NCBI RefSeq assembly: GCF_013376045.1
Contig: NZ_JABMJG010000008.1
Coordinates: 186,001-250,000 of the forward strand
Reading direction: 5' to 3'
Length of the DNA: 64,000 nucleotides
DNA from: Variovorax sp. SG517
GTDB taxonomy: Bacteria > Pseudomonadota > Gammaproteobacteria > Burkholderiales > Burkholderiaceae_C
Made by a program: the position numbers and the translations under genes
Shown here: one piece after another, positions 54,488 through 62,671 of the stretch
Position numbering within the stretch: position 1 is the stretch's first letter
How the letters are laid out: each line of letters begins with the position of its first letter
The notes under the pieces: model-generated
Told to the model about the DNA's origin: nothing
Databases searched by the model: none
The model's input: the letters and a program-made list of their open reading frames with translations, nothing else

Positions 54488-55258
54488 GTGGATATCTTCA
54501 TGGAACAAGGCGGCGAAGGCCCCGACCTGCTTCTCATGCTGCACGGCATGGGCGCGACCGGCGCGGTGTGGTCGCCTCTGTGCGCGGACATGCGCACCGG
54601 CGCCAGCGCTCGCTGGCAAGGCCGCTGGCTGGCGCCGGACCTGCCCGGCCACGGCCGCTCCGCCGCACAGGACTCCTATGCCATCGGCCAGCACGCCGCG
54701 AGCGTGGCGCGCGCGGTGCTGCCGCACATACAGCCTGGGGGACGCCTCGTGGTGCTCGGGCATTCGCTCGGCGGCGTGATCGCCCTCGCGCTCGCCACCG
54801 GCTGGTTCGGCCTCGTGCCGCATCGCGTGTTCGCGGCGGGCATCAAGATCGCGTGGAGCGACGAGGAAGTGCAGCGCATGGACTCGCTCGCGCTGCAGCC
54901 CGCGAAGCTGTTCCCGACGGAAACGCAGGCGCAGGAGCGCTACCTGAAGGTGTCGGGCCTCGCGGCGGTTGCCGGCGCGGCATCACCGGTGGCCGCGCGA
55001 GGCGTCGCCCGTGAAGGCGACGGCTGGCGCCTGGCGATGGATCCGCGCGCCAATGCGGTCGGCAAGCCGCCGCTGTCCGAACTGATGGCGTTGGCGCGCT
55101 GCCCGGTCCATCTCGCGCGCGGAGGCAACGACGCGATGGTGACGCTGGAGCAGACCCGCTCGCTAGACGCCGATGCGCGCGACCTCGGCCCTCATGGGCA
55201 CAACGTGATGGTCGAGGCGCCCGCCCAGGTCCTGGACTGGATGGCTTCCTTCAGCTGA
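54488..55258 (+). CDS. Alpha/beta hydrolase
   Basis: This 256-residue hydrolase has the oxyanion segment LLMLHGMGATGAVWSPLC, DLPGHGRSA, the nucleophile elbow VVLGHSLGGVIALA and a catalytic His near GPHGHNVMVEAP. I chose the GTG at 54488; the ATG at 54500 is four codons later. It overlaps the convergent RlmN-like gene by eight bases. The substrate is unknown. Confidence 0.85.
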   Translation: MDIFMEQGGEGPDLLLMLHGMGATGAVWSPLCADMRTGASARWQGRWLAPDLPGHGRSAAQDSYAIGQHAASVARAVLPHIQPGGRLVVLGHSLGGVIALALATGWFGLVPHRVFAAGIKIAWSDEEVQRMDSLALQPAKLFPTETQAQERYLKVSGLAAVAGAASPVAARGVAREGDGWRLAMDPRANAVGKPPLSELMALARCPVHLARGGNDAMVTLEQTRSLDADARDLGPHGHNVMVEAPAQVLDWMASFS

Positions 55259-56291
55259 CGCGCAGTTCTTCGATCCTGCGGATCGGTATCGCCGCTTCGG
55301 CGGTGCGTGCCCTGAGCTGGCCGCATCCGCCATCGACGTCCTGCCCGGCCGAGTGGCGCAGCTTCGTCAGGATGCCGCGCTGGTGCAGCGTGCGGGCCAT
55401 CTCTTCGCAGCGCTCCAGCGACGGGCGGCTGAAGCCGACGCCGTCCACCGCGTTGAAGGGAATCATGTTCAGCACGCCCCACTTGCCCGAGAGCAGCCGC
55501 ACGATGCCGTCGATCTCGTCCTGTCCGTCGTTCACGCCCTCCAGCAGCGTCCACTGGTACTGGATGGGGTAGCCGCTGGCGCGCGCATAGCGTTCGCCCG
55601 CCTCTACCAGTTCTTCGGGCGTCATGCCGGGCGCGCGTGGAAGCAGCTTCCTGCGCAGCTCGGCCTTGGTGGTGTGCAGCGAGAGCGCCAGCGCGGGCCT
55701 CACGCGCTCCTTCATCAGCCGCTCGAACACGCGCGGATCGCCCACGGTGGAGAACACCAGGTTCTTGTGGCCGACGTTGCCAACCGTGCCCAGCAGCTCG
55801 ATGGCTTCGAGCACGTTGTCCATGTTGTGCGCCGGCTCGCCCATGCCCATGAACACCACCTTGCGCACCGGCCGGCGCATGCGCGCGAGAGCGACCTGCG
55901 CAATGATCTCGGCGCTTCCAACCTGCCGCAGCAGGCCGTCGCGGCCCGTCATGCAGAACTGACAACCGACGGCGCAGCCCACCTGCGAAGAGACGCAGAG
56001 GCCGTCGCGCGGCAGCAGCACGCTCTCCACGGTCTGGCCGTCGGCGAGAGCGACCAGCAGCCGCTCGGAACCGTCGGCGCCCGGATGCGCCGCGACGACG
56101 CGCGCGAGCCCGGCCAGCTCGGCCTCGATGGACGGTAGCTCCTCCATCAGCGAGGCGGGGAAGAAGCTCGCGGGCAGCCGCCTGCCGCTGTTCCTGGGCA
56201 GCGCGTGTGACCACAGGCGCAGGATGCGCTGCTCGTGGCTGGGGCCGGCTCCGGCCTTTCTCAGCCGCTGTTTCAGTTCGTGGATTCGCAT
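55251..56291 (-). CDS. RlmN/Cfr-family radical SAM protein (paralogue)
   Basis: This 346-residue radical SAM enzyme has the RlmN/Cfr core: VSSQVGCAVGCQFCMTG with the CxxxCxxC cluster ligands, VVFMGMGEPAHNMDNV, LALSLHTTKAE, and the C-terminal methylated-cysteine motif AGQDVDGGCGQL. Its N-terminal region lacks the usual RQLFxWI segment of housekeeping RlmN. It therefore looks like a divergent paralogue that may methylate a different RNA position or substrate. It starts at the ATG at 56291. Confidence 0.85.
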   Translation of the reverse strand: MRIHELKQRLRKAGAGPSHEQRILRLWSHALPRNSGRRLPASFFPASLMEELPSIEAELAGLARVVAAHPGADGSERLLVALADGQTVESVLLPRDGLCVSSQVGCAVGCQFCMTGRDGLLRQVGSAEIIAQVALARMRRPVRKVVFMGMGEPAHNMDNVLEAIELLGTVGNVGHKNLVFSTVGDPRVFERLMKERVRPALALSLHTTKAELRRKLLPRAPGMTPEELVEAGERYARASGYPIQYQWTLLEGVNDGQDEIDGIVRLLSGKWGVLNMIPFNAVDGVGFSRPSLERCEEMARTLHQRGILTKLRHSAGQDVDGGCGQLRARTAEAAIPIRRIEELRVS

Positions 56292-56402
56292 GTGCCGCCT
56301 GGGGCAGGAAAGCGCCCGCATGCTTGCGGGACGGTGATCGACATGCGCAGGATTGTGCACGGCGCCGGCTGCCTCACCCTCGGCTGCAGCCGGCCAGGCA
56401 CA

Positions 56403-58676
56403 TCAATGCACTACGGCGCCCGGCTCTTCGGCAACGCCGCGCGCAGGCCACAACGCGAGGCCGCCCGAGAGGCTCCATGCCTGCGCATGGCCGAGGCGAC
56501 GAAGCGCCTTGGCGGCCTGCGCGCTGCGGTTGCCGCTTCGGCAGTAGAAAAGCACCGGCGTCGCAGCCGGCAGCGCCAGCCATGCGGGCAAGGCATTGAG
56601 CAGGCCCGACAGCGGCACGGCCTCGCAATGCGCGCCGGCGCCGAAGGGCAGCGATTCGCTCAGGCGCTGCTCGTAGGGCTCGCGCACGTCCACCAGCAGC
56701 AGGCCCGGGTTTTCGCGCAGCAGCCGCTGCGCTTCGGCGGCGCCCATCTCATGGCCAGCCTCATGGCCCGAACCGGCGCAGCCGCCGTCGACGCGCGCGC
56801 CGCATGCCAGGGTCTGGTATTCGGTCAGCGCGAGCCCTTCTTCGAGCTCGGCCTTCGCCGCCGCGAAGTGCGCGTCGTCGATGCTGCCGGCGAGCACCTG
56901 CGCGAGCAGCGGCTGGGCGGCGCACTCGCGGGCCAGGGTGCTCGCGAAGCGCTCGTCGTAGTCGTGCGCCGACAGCAGCAGCGTGTGCGGGCCCACGGCC
57001 TGCTGCAGCCTCTTCAGCGAAGAGCCGAATGCCAGCGGCGCGCTCTGCGCGAAGTCGCTGCGGCCCAGCGCGCCGGGCATCACGGTGTCGCCCACGAAAG
57101 CCAGGCGGATGTTCATCTGCGCGTCGTGCAGCAGGTAGGCGGTCGAGTCGGCGGTGTGCCCGGGCGTCGCCAGCCGGGTCAGCATTTGCGCACCGAGGCA
57201 GATCGCATCGACGCCCAGCGGCCAGCCGAGCGCATCGACCCCGCCCTGGGCCAGGAGCCGCACGGGAAGCGCCGCACGCAGTTCGCCGCCCGAGGACACG
57301 TGATCGCCATGGCTGTGCGTGTCGAGTACGGCGACCAGCGTGTACTCCTGGCAGCGAAGCAGCTGCGAGATGCGCCCGGTAAGCTCCGGCAGCGGATCGA
57401 TGACGACGCAGCGCCGGCTCTCGGCGTCGGCCACGAGGTAGCAGCAGGCACCGCCCACCACGAACCGTGTCAGGCCATCGAGCGCGCTGCCCGGGCGCGG
57501 CGCTTCTTCCGAGGTACTGAGGCAGCTGGCGCGCAGCGAAGCGCCGCAGGAGCCGATGCGCGCGCAGGCTTCGTCGATGAAGGCCGGATCGCTCGCCGGG
57601 CCGAAGGACAGGCGCACGGCCGATGCCGCCTGCCAGGCGGGCAGGCCCATTGCCTGCAGCACGTGGCTGGGCAGCGCCTTGGCCGCGCCGCAGGCCGAGC
57701 CCCCGCTCACCCGCACGTCGGCCGCGTCGAACAGGTCCTGCAGCAGCTTGGAGTCCAGGCCGGGCACCGAGAAATTGAGGGTGGTCGGCAGGCTCAGATC
57801 GAAGGGGGCGTTGAACACCACGCCGGGGAACGCGCTCTTCAGCGCGGCGGCGATGCGTTCGCGGTACGCCTCCAGCGTGCGCCTGCCCATGAAGGTCTGG
57901 CCGTCCTCGAGCGCCTCCAGCACGGTGCCGAGCGCGGCGATGCCGGACATGTTCTCGGTTCCGGAGCGCAGCGCGCCTTCCTGGCCGCCGCCTGCCATCA
58001 GCGGCGTGAACGGCGCGCCCTCGCGGACGTAGAGCAGGCCGATGCCCTTGGGGGCGTAGAGCTTGTGCCCCGAGAACGGCGCGTAGTCGATGCGGTGGGC
58101 CGCGAGCCGCAGTTCGAGCTTGCCCAGCGCCTGCACGCTGTCCACCATCCACAGGGCCGGGCTGCCGGCCAATGCCTGCTCGATGCCGTCCAGGTCGCTG
58201 ATGACGCCGGTCTCGTTGTTGGCGGCCATGGTGCAGACCAGGCCGGCCCGGCCGGCATGCGCGCGCAGCCATTGCAGGTCGTGGCGGCCGTCGCGGCCGA
58301 CCGGGATCGGCAGCACGCGCAGGTCCAGGCCCAGCAGCCGGTTCCAGTGCCTGATCGCCTCCGGCACCGCCTTGTGCTCGGTCGCGCCGTACAGGATGCA
58401 GTCCACGTCCGTGCGGCCGCGCAGCGAGCTCAGTGCCGACAGCACCGCCGTCTGGATGCCTTCGGTGGCGCCACTCAGAAAGAGCAGGTCGCCGGTAGGA
58501 GCGCCGAGCAGGCGGCGCGCGCGGGAGCGCACCGAATCCATCAGCGCGCGCGCCTTCAGCCCGGTGCTGTGGACGCTGCTGGGATTGCCGAAGTCGTCGG
58601 CCATGGCTGCGAGTGCCGCGGCCCGTGCGCGGGGCAGCACGGGCGTGGTGGCGTTGGCGTCGAGGTAGATGTCCAT
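56403..58676 (-). CDS. Fusion: cysteine desulfurase - persulfide dioxygenase-like MBL - rhodanese
   Basis: This 757-residue protein joins three sulfur domains. Residues 1-375 are a NifS/IscS-type class V aminotransferase with PLP Lys205 (FSGHKLYAPKG), His101 (ATEHKAV) and the persulfide Cys329 (SGGSACG). Residues 400-620 are an ETHE1-like metallo-beta-lactamase fold with THSHGDH (454-459), TPGHTADS (His507), GDTVMPGALGRSDF (Asp530) and SAHDYD (His571). Residues 645-745 are a rhodanese with LLLVDVREPYEQ and active-site Cys712 in CRSGNRS. All three active sites appear intact. It could pass cysteine sulfur to glutathione persulfide, then sulfite and thiosulfate. An Lrp gene is divergent. The pathway is inferred. 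Confidence 0.9.
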   Translation of the reverse strand: MDIYLDANATTPVLPRARAAALAAMADDFGNPSSVHSTGLKARALMDSVRSRARRLLGAPTGDLLFLSGATEGIQTAVLSALSSLRGRTDVDCILYGATEHKAVPEAIRHWNRLLGLDLRVLPIPVGRDGRHDLQWLRAHAGRAGLVCTMAANNETGVISDLDGIEQALAGSPALWMVDSVQALGKLELRLAAHRIDYAPFSGHKLYAPKGIGLLYVREGAPFTPLMAGGGQEGALRSGTENMSGIAALGTVLEALEDGQTFMGRRTLEAYRERIAAALKSAFPGVVFNAPFDLSLPTTLNFSVPGLDSKLLQDLFDAADVRVSGGSACGAAKALPSHVLQAMGLPAWQAASAVRLSFGPASDPAFIDEACARIGSCGASLRASCLSTSEEAPRPGSALDGLTRFVVGGACCYLVADAESRRCVVIDPLPELTGRISQLLRCQEYTLVAVLDTHSHGDHVSSGGELRAALPVRLLAQGGVDALGWPLGVDAICLGAQMLTRLATPGHTADSTAYLLHDAQMNIRLAFVGDTVMPGALGRSDFAQSAPLAFGSSLKRLQQAVGPHTLLLSAHDYDERFASTLARECAAQPLLAQVLAGSIDDAHFAAAKAELEEGLALTEYQTLACGARVDGGCAGSGHEAGHEMGAAEAQRLLRENPGLLLVDVREPYEQRLSESLPFGAGAHCEAVPLSGLLNALPAWLALPAATPVLFYCRSGNRSAQAAKALRRLGHAQAWSLSGGLALWPARGVAEEPGAVVH

Positions 58677-58774
58677 TGAGGTGATTCCGGCGAAAGGGGC
58701 GGCGCGGCGGGGTGCCGCGCTCCTGAAGGAGTCTGCCGGCCGGGCTTGGGAATCGGCTTGCCTTTTGCACAGGC

Positions 58775-58842
58775 GATATCTATAAGATTGGAATCTGATG
58801 CTCTTTTCTGAATAATTAGTGAAATTGGATTCCATAGATATC
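58775..58842. promoter_or_regulatory. Inverted-repeat pair in the divergent fusion/Lrp promoter region
   Basis: GATATCTAT (58775-58783) and ATAGATATC (58834-58842) are perfect nine-base inverted repeats. Inside them TGGAATC (58789-58795) and GATTCCA (58828-58834) form a second pair. The right arms lie within the first codons of the Lrp gene. This fits a multi-site Lrp-type operator with autoregulation; binding is inferred. Confidence 0.5.
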
Positions 58843-59283
58843 CGAATTCTTGATCTCCTGCAGCGCGATGCCGAGCTGCAGGTGGCCCAGATCGCCGAGC
58901 AGGTCGGCCTCTCCGCCACGCCGTGCTGGCGGCGCATCCAGCGCCTGAAGGAAGCCGGCGTCATCACGCGCTCGGTGGCGCTGCTCGATCCGCGCAAGGT
59001 CAACGTGGCGGTGACGGTGTTCGTGTCGGTGCGCACCAGCACGCACTCGCAGGAGTGGTTCGACCGCTTCACGGCCACGGTGCATGCCATTCCGGAAGTG
59101 GTCGAGTTCTACCGGATGAGCGGCGACGTCGACTACCTGCTGCGCGTGGTAGTGCCAGACATCGCGGCCTACGACGCGGTCTACAAGCGCCTGATCGCGG
59201 GCACCAACCTGCACGACGTCAGCTCGAGCTTCGCGATGCAGGAGCTGAAGCAGACGACGGCGCTACCGTTGAGCTACGTCTAG
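58819..59283 (+). CDS. Lrp/AsnC-family regulator
   Basis: This 154-residue regulator begins MKLDSIDIRILDLLQRDAEL, followed by the HTH VAQIAEQVGLSATPCWRRIQ, and has a C-terminal RAM ligand-binding domain (NVAVTVFVSVRTSTH, VEFYRMSGDVDYLLRVVVPD). It starts at a GTG (58819). It is divergent from the desulfurase fusion gene with 142 bases between. Lrp-type regulators often respond to amino acids, so cysteine is a natural effector to consider. Confidence 0.93.
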   Translation: MKLDSIDIRILDLLQRDAELQVAQIAEQVGLSATPCWRRIQRLKEAGVITRSVALLDPRKVNVAVTVFVSVRTSTHSQEWFDRFTATVHAIPEVVEFYRMSGDVDYLLRVVVPDIAAYDAVYKRLIAGTNLHDVSSSFAMQELKQTTALPLSYV

Positions 59284-59318
59284 AAGAAAAAAAGAAAGAG
59301 AGAAGGCCCGACGGCCCT
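59284..59318 (-). terminator. Terminator for the radical SAM gene
   Basis: On the minus strand AGGGCC-GTCG-GGCCTT is followed by a long pyrimidine run rich in T (CTCTCTTTCTTTTTTTC). It lies directly after the stop codon of the leftward gene at 59326. Confidence 0.65.
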
Positions 59319-59325
59319 CGACTCG

Positions 59326-60420
59326 TCAGAACAGGCTGCCCTGCCCCACGGCACCCGGCGGGCGGAACGCCGACACATCGAGCGGAATGCGCTCGCGGTT
59401 GTAGCCCAGGCGGTTCGTGGCCTTCTGGAAGCGCTGGTGGATCAGGTCGGCCCAGAGGCCCGAGCCCTTCATGCGCGTGGCGAAGTCGGCGTCGTAGTCC
59501 TTGCCGCCTCGCATGTCGTGGATGCGCGCCATGATGCGGTCGGCGCGCTGCGGGTAGTGCAGCGCGAGCCACTCCTTGAAGAGCGGCGCCACCTCCCAAG
59601 GCAGGCGCACCACCGTGTAGAAGGCGCTGCGCGCGCCGGCCTCCCATGCGGCCTCGAGCACCTGTTCCATGTCTTCGGTCACGAAGGGAATCTGCGGCGC
59701 CACGCTCACGCCGACCGGCACGCCGGCCTCCGTGAGCGTGCGGATGGTGCGCAGCCGGCGATGCGGCGCGGCGGCGCGCGGCTCCAGCTTGCGGGCGAGG
59801 TCGCCGTCGAGCGTGGTCACGGTGACGTACACGGCCGCCAGGCGGTCGGCGGCCATGGGCGCGATCAGGTCGAGGTCGCGCTCGACGGCGCTCGACTTGG
59901 TGACCAGCGCGAACGGATGACGCGCTTCCCGCAGCAGCTCGATGACCGAGCGCGTGAGCCGCAGCTCGCGCTCGATGGGCTGGTAGCAATCGGTGGCGGT
60001 ACCGATGGCGATGTGGCTCGGCCGGTAGCTGCGGCGCCCGAGCTCCGTGCGCAGCACCTCGACGATGTTGCGCTTGGCGATCAGCTTGGTCTCGAAGTCG
60101 AGCCCCGGCGACAGGTTGAGATAGCTGTGCGTGGGCCGCGCGAAGCAGTAGATGCAGCCATGCTCGCAGCCGCGGTACGGGTTGATCGAGCGGTCGAAGG
60201 AGATGTCGGGCGAGTCGTTCTCGTTGAGGGCCGACTTCACGTCCTCGAAGCGCACTTCGGTGGCGAGGGGCTGCAGTTCCTCGGCCTCGGCCGCGCCTTC
60301 CTCGAGCGTGCCCCAGCCGTCGTCGAAGGCGTTGCGCTCGTCCTTGGAGAACCGGTGCGCGATGTGCGTGGCCGCGCCGCGGCCCTTGATGGCGTGGATG
60401 GGAATGAAGGCGGCTGGCAT
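59326..60420 (-). CDS. Spore-photolyase-like radical SAM protein (PA0069 family)
   Basis: This 364-residue radical SAM protein matches the PA0069 family related to spore photoproduct lyase. The cluster motif is YRGCEHGCIYCFARPTHSYL (CxxxCxxC), preceded by the family pattern RSINPYRG. Later segments include IGTATDCYQPIE, the FALVTKSSAVERD region and the C-terminal RLGYNRERIPLDVSAF. It occurs in non-sporulating bacteria, where its substrate is not known. A GbsR-type regulator gene is divergent. Confidence 0.88.
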   Translation of the reverse strand: MPAAFIPIHAIKGRGAATHIAHRFSKDERNAFDDGWGTLEEGAAEAEELQPLATEVRFEDVKSALNENDSPDISFDRSINPYRGCEHGCIYCFARPTHSYLNLSPGLDFETKLIAKRNIVEVLRTELGRRSYRPSHIAIGTATDCYQPIERELRLTRSVIELLREARHPFALVTKSSAVERDLDLIAPMAADRLAAVYVTVTTLDGDLARKLEPRAAAPHRRLRTIRTLTEAGVPVGVSVAPQIPFVTEDMEQVLEAAWEAGARSAFYTVVRLPWEVAPLFKEWLALHYPQRADRIMARIHDMRGGKDYDADFATRMKGSGLWADLIHQRFQKATNRLGYNRERIPLDVSAFRPPGAVGQGSLF

Positions 60421-60513
60421 GGTCGGCGACTCCTTGGCAACTCGGTTTGCTGTTCAATTTACTGTTTATTCATACAGTATTCCACCGATTCACCGTCACT
60501 GCCGAATTTTTAA

Positions 60514-60531
60514 TTTCTTTCTTGACAGAAA
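60514..60531 (+). promoter_or_regulatory. Putative GbsR-type operator overlapping a -35 box, copy 1
   Basis: The 18 bases TTTCTTTCTTGACAGAAA match the copy at 61177-61194 at 16 positions. TTGACA (60522-60527) with TAAACT (60544-60549), 16 bases apart, gives a good sigma-70 promoter. Transcription would then begin at about the start codon at 60557, so the mRNA may be leaderless. Confidence 0.65.
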
Positions 60532-60556
60532 TTTCGAGAATCCTAAACTCGGCGCC

Positions 60557-61153
60557 ATGGAACTCACCGACATCCAACGCAAGTTCGTCCTGCACTGGGG
60601 CGAAATGGGGTCCCTCTGGGGCGTGAACCGCACCGTCTCGCAGATCCACGCCCTGCTCTTCGCCCACGGCAAGCCCATGAACGCCGAGGAGCTGTGCGAC
60701 ACGCTCGGCGTGGCCCGCTCCAACATCAGCAACAGTCTGAAGGAGCTCCAGGCCTGGAACCTGGTGCGCGTGACCCATACGCTGGGCGACCGGCGCGACT
60801 ACTTCGAGACCAGCGTCGACGTGTGGGAGCTGTTCCGCACGGTGGTGCGCGAGCGCAAGGAGCGCGAGTTCGACCCCACCGTACGCGTGCTGCGCGAACT
60901 GGTCTCCAGCCCCGACTTCCAGAAGGAGCCTGCCGACGCGCAGGACCGGATCCGCTCCACGATGGAGCTCATGGAAAAGCTCGCCACCTGGGCCGACGAA
61001 ATGCTGAGGCTGTCTCCCGGCACGCTCGACAAGGTGATGACGCTGGGCGCGAGCGTGCAGAAGTTCGTGCGCGGCGATTCGTCGCAGGGCGGCAAGGGCA
61101 CAGGCAAGGGCGAAGACCCGGATGCACACCACGCCAGCCTCCCAATGATCTGA
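60557..61153 (+). CDS. GbsR/MarR-type winged-helix regulator
   Basis: This 198-residue regulator has the GbsR-like layout: FVLHWGEMGSLWGVNRTVSQ, the HTH MNAEELCDTLGVARSNISNS and LKELQAWNLVRVTHTLGDRR, then a helical region FRTVVRERKEREFDPTVRVL. Its own promoter and that of the next gene contain the same operator-like sequence, which supports autoregulation and repression of the DCC operon. The effector is unknown. Confidence 0.9.
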   Translation: MELTDIQRKFVLHWGEMGSLWGVNRTVSQIHALLFAHGKPMNAEELCDTLGVARSNISNSLKELQAWNLVRVTHTLGDRRDYFETSVDVWELFRTVVRERKEREFDPTVRVLRELVSSPDFQKEPADAQDRIRSTMELMEKLATWADEMLRLSPGTLDKVMTLGASVQKFVRGDSSQGGKGTGKGEDPDAHHASLPMI

Positions 61154-61176
61154 AGGTCTCTTTTTTTCCCCATTAG

Positions 61177-61194
61177 TTTCTGTTTTGACAGAAA
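61177..61194 (+). promoter_or_regulatory. Putative GbsR-type operator, copy 2
   Basis: TTTCTGTTTTGACAGAAA contains the palindrome TTTCTGT/ACAGAAA and TTGACA (61185-61190). It lies 21 bases upstream of the DCC gene and matches copy 1 at 16 of 18 positions, with TWTCGA following in both. Confidence 0.7.
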
Positions 61195-61214
61195 TATCGA
61201 TAACAAAGAACACC

Positions 61215-61634
61215 ATGAGCCGTATCCCCACCCCAGCCTATCCACTCACGGTCTATTTCGACGCGAGCTGCGCGATCTGCTCGGCCGAGATGGGCAGCCT
61301 CAAGGCGCGCGACACGGCGGGCCGGTTGCGGATGGTCGATTGCTCGCCGGCCACGTTCAGCGGCGGCCCGGCACCGCGCGAGGCGCTGATGGCGGCCATC
61401 CATGTGTCGGACGCCGAGGGCCGCTTGCGCGTCGGCGTGCCGGCCATCCGCATCTGCCGCACGGCGGTGGGCCTCTCCAGCGGCAGCTTCCTGCTCGACC
61501 TGCCGGTCGTCGCTCCGCTGGCCGACCGCGCCTATGCACTGCTGGCGCGCAACCGCTACCGCATTCCGCGCTGGCTGGCCACGAGGCTCGCCGGGCGCGT
61601 CGCGCCCTCATGCGACGACAACTGCCGCATCTGA
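61215..61634 (+). CDS. DCC-family thiol-disulfide oxidoreductase-like protein
   Basis: This 139-residue protein belongs to the DCC/DUF393 family. The motif YFDASCAICSAEM supplies the CxxC pair near residue 17-21, in the place of the family DxxCxxC. VGVPAIRICRTAVG and YRIPRWLATRLAG follow, and a C-terminal CDDNCRI adds another CxxxC pair. I chose the ATG at 61215; an upstream TTG falls inside the operator. It is the first gene of the operon under the copy-2 operator. Confidence 0.85.
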   Translation: MSRIPTPAYPLTVYFDASCAICSAEMGSLKARDTAGRLRMVDCSPATFSGGPAPREALMAAIHVSDAEGRLRVGVPAIRICRTAVGLSSGSFLLDLPVVAPLADRAYALLARNRYRIPRWLATRLAGRVAPSCDDNCRI

Positions 61635-61675
61635 CCCGAAAAGAAACCGACGAACAAACCAACGAGGGAACCGCC

Positions 61676-62623
61676 ATGCCGACCGTCTTCCAGCCCGACT
61701 TCCGCGTGCCGCACGAGACGCTCGCGCGCAGCCAGTCCGAGAACACCGTCACAACTGAAGACACGCAGGACTACTTCACCGAGGTCGCGACCGACTACAG
61801 CGCCTGGAGCCCCAGCTACAACATGCACTTCGGCTTCTGGCGCGCGGGCCTGAACCCGCTGCGGCGCGAGGGCATGCTCGTCGAGATGAACCGCATGGTC
61901 GGCCGCGCGCTGCGTCTCGGCGAGGCGCCCCAGGCCAGCGACAGGCGCCGCTGCGTGATCGACATGGGCTGCGGCGCCGGCGCCACCGCGCGCACGCTGG
62001 TCGGCGACGACGCATCGCTCTACGCCGTCACCGTGACCAACGTCGCCGTGCAGAACCGCATCGCCGCGAAGCTCGACGCCGCCGCCGGCGTGGCCGACCG
62101 CATGGCGCACATCGAAGCCGACTACACCCGCACCGGACTGCCCGCCGCGCAGGCGGACGGCGCCTGGGCCCTGGAAAGCGCCTGCTATGCCGGCGGCACC
62201 GACAAGGCCGACTTCGTCCGCGAAGCCGCACGGCTGCTGAAGCCCGGCGCGCGGCTGGCCGTGGTCGACGGCTTCCTGCTGCGGCACCGGCCCGGCCGCG
62301 TGGCGAACTGGCTGCACCGCCTGTGGGCCGACAGCTGGGCCGTGCCCACGCTGGCCGTGCGCGACGACTTCGTCGCGGCACTGCGGGCAAATGGCTTCGA
62401 CAGCGTGGAAGTGAAGTCGCTGCGCTGGCGCGTCGCACCCAGCGCGCTGCACATTCCCGTGCTGGCCACGCGCTTCACACTGGCCGAGCTGTGGAAGGCA
62501 CGCGGCAGGCTCAGCCCGTGGCGGCGCAAGCACATCGTGGCCAGCTACTGCGCACTGGCGCTGGGCATGTTCTGGCGCGACTTCGACTACTGCATGGTCA
62601 CCGCCACGCGCCGTTGCGACTGA
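61676..62623 (+). CDS. SAM-dependent methyltransferase
   Basis: This 315-residue class I methyltransferase has motif I in VIDMGCGAGATARTL, followed by an acidic loop (HIEADYTRTGLP) and a post-motif LLKPGARLAVVDGFLL. The N-terminal part (YFTEVATDYSAWSPSYNMHFG) resembles UbiE/sterol C-methyltransferase relatives, suggesting a lipid or quinone-like acceptor. It is 41 bases after the DCC gene. The substrate is unknown. Confidence 0.87.
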   Translation: MPTVFQPDFRVPHETLARSQSENTVTTEDTQDYFTEVATDYSAWSPSYNMHFGFWRAGLNPLRREGMLVEMNRMVGRALRLGEAPQASDRRRCVIDMGCGAGATARTLVGDDASLYAVTVTNVAVQNRIAAKLDAAAGVADRMAHIEADYTRTGLPAAQADGAWALESACYAGGTDKADFVREAARLLKPGARLAVVDGFLLRHRPGRVANWLHRLWADSWAVPTLAVRDDFVAALRANGFDSVEVKSLRWRVAPSALHIPVLATRFTLAELWKARGRLSPWRRKHIVASYCALALGMFWRDFDYCMVTATRRCD

Positions 62624-62671
62624 ACAGGCAGCCCCCGAAACGACACAACGAGGAGAAGAAGAGGTTCCCGC

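Noticed and set aside
61185..61214. TTG start for the DCC gene, adding ten residues
   Set aside because: This start lies inside the operator-like palindrome and has no good ribosome-binding site; the ATG at 61215 fits the family.
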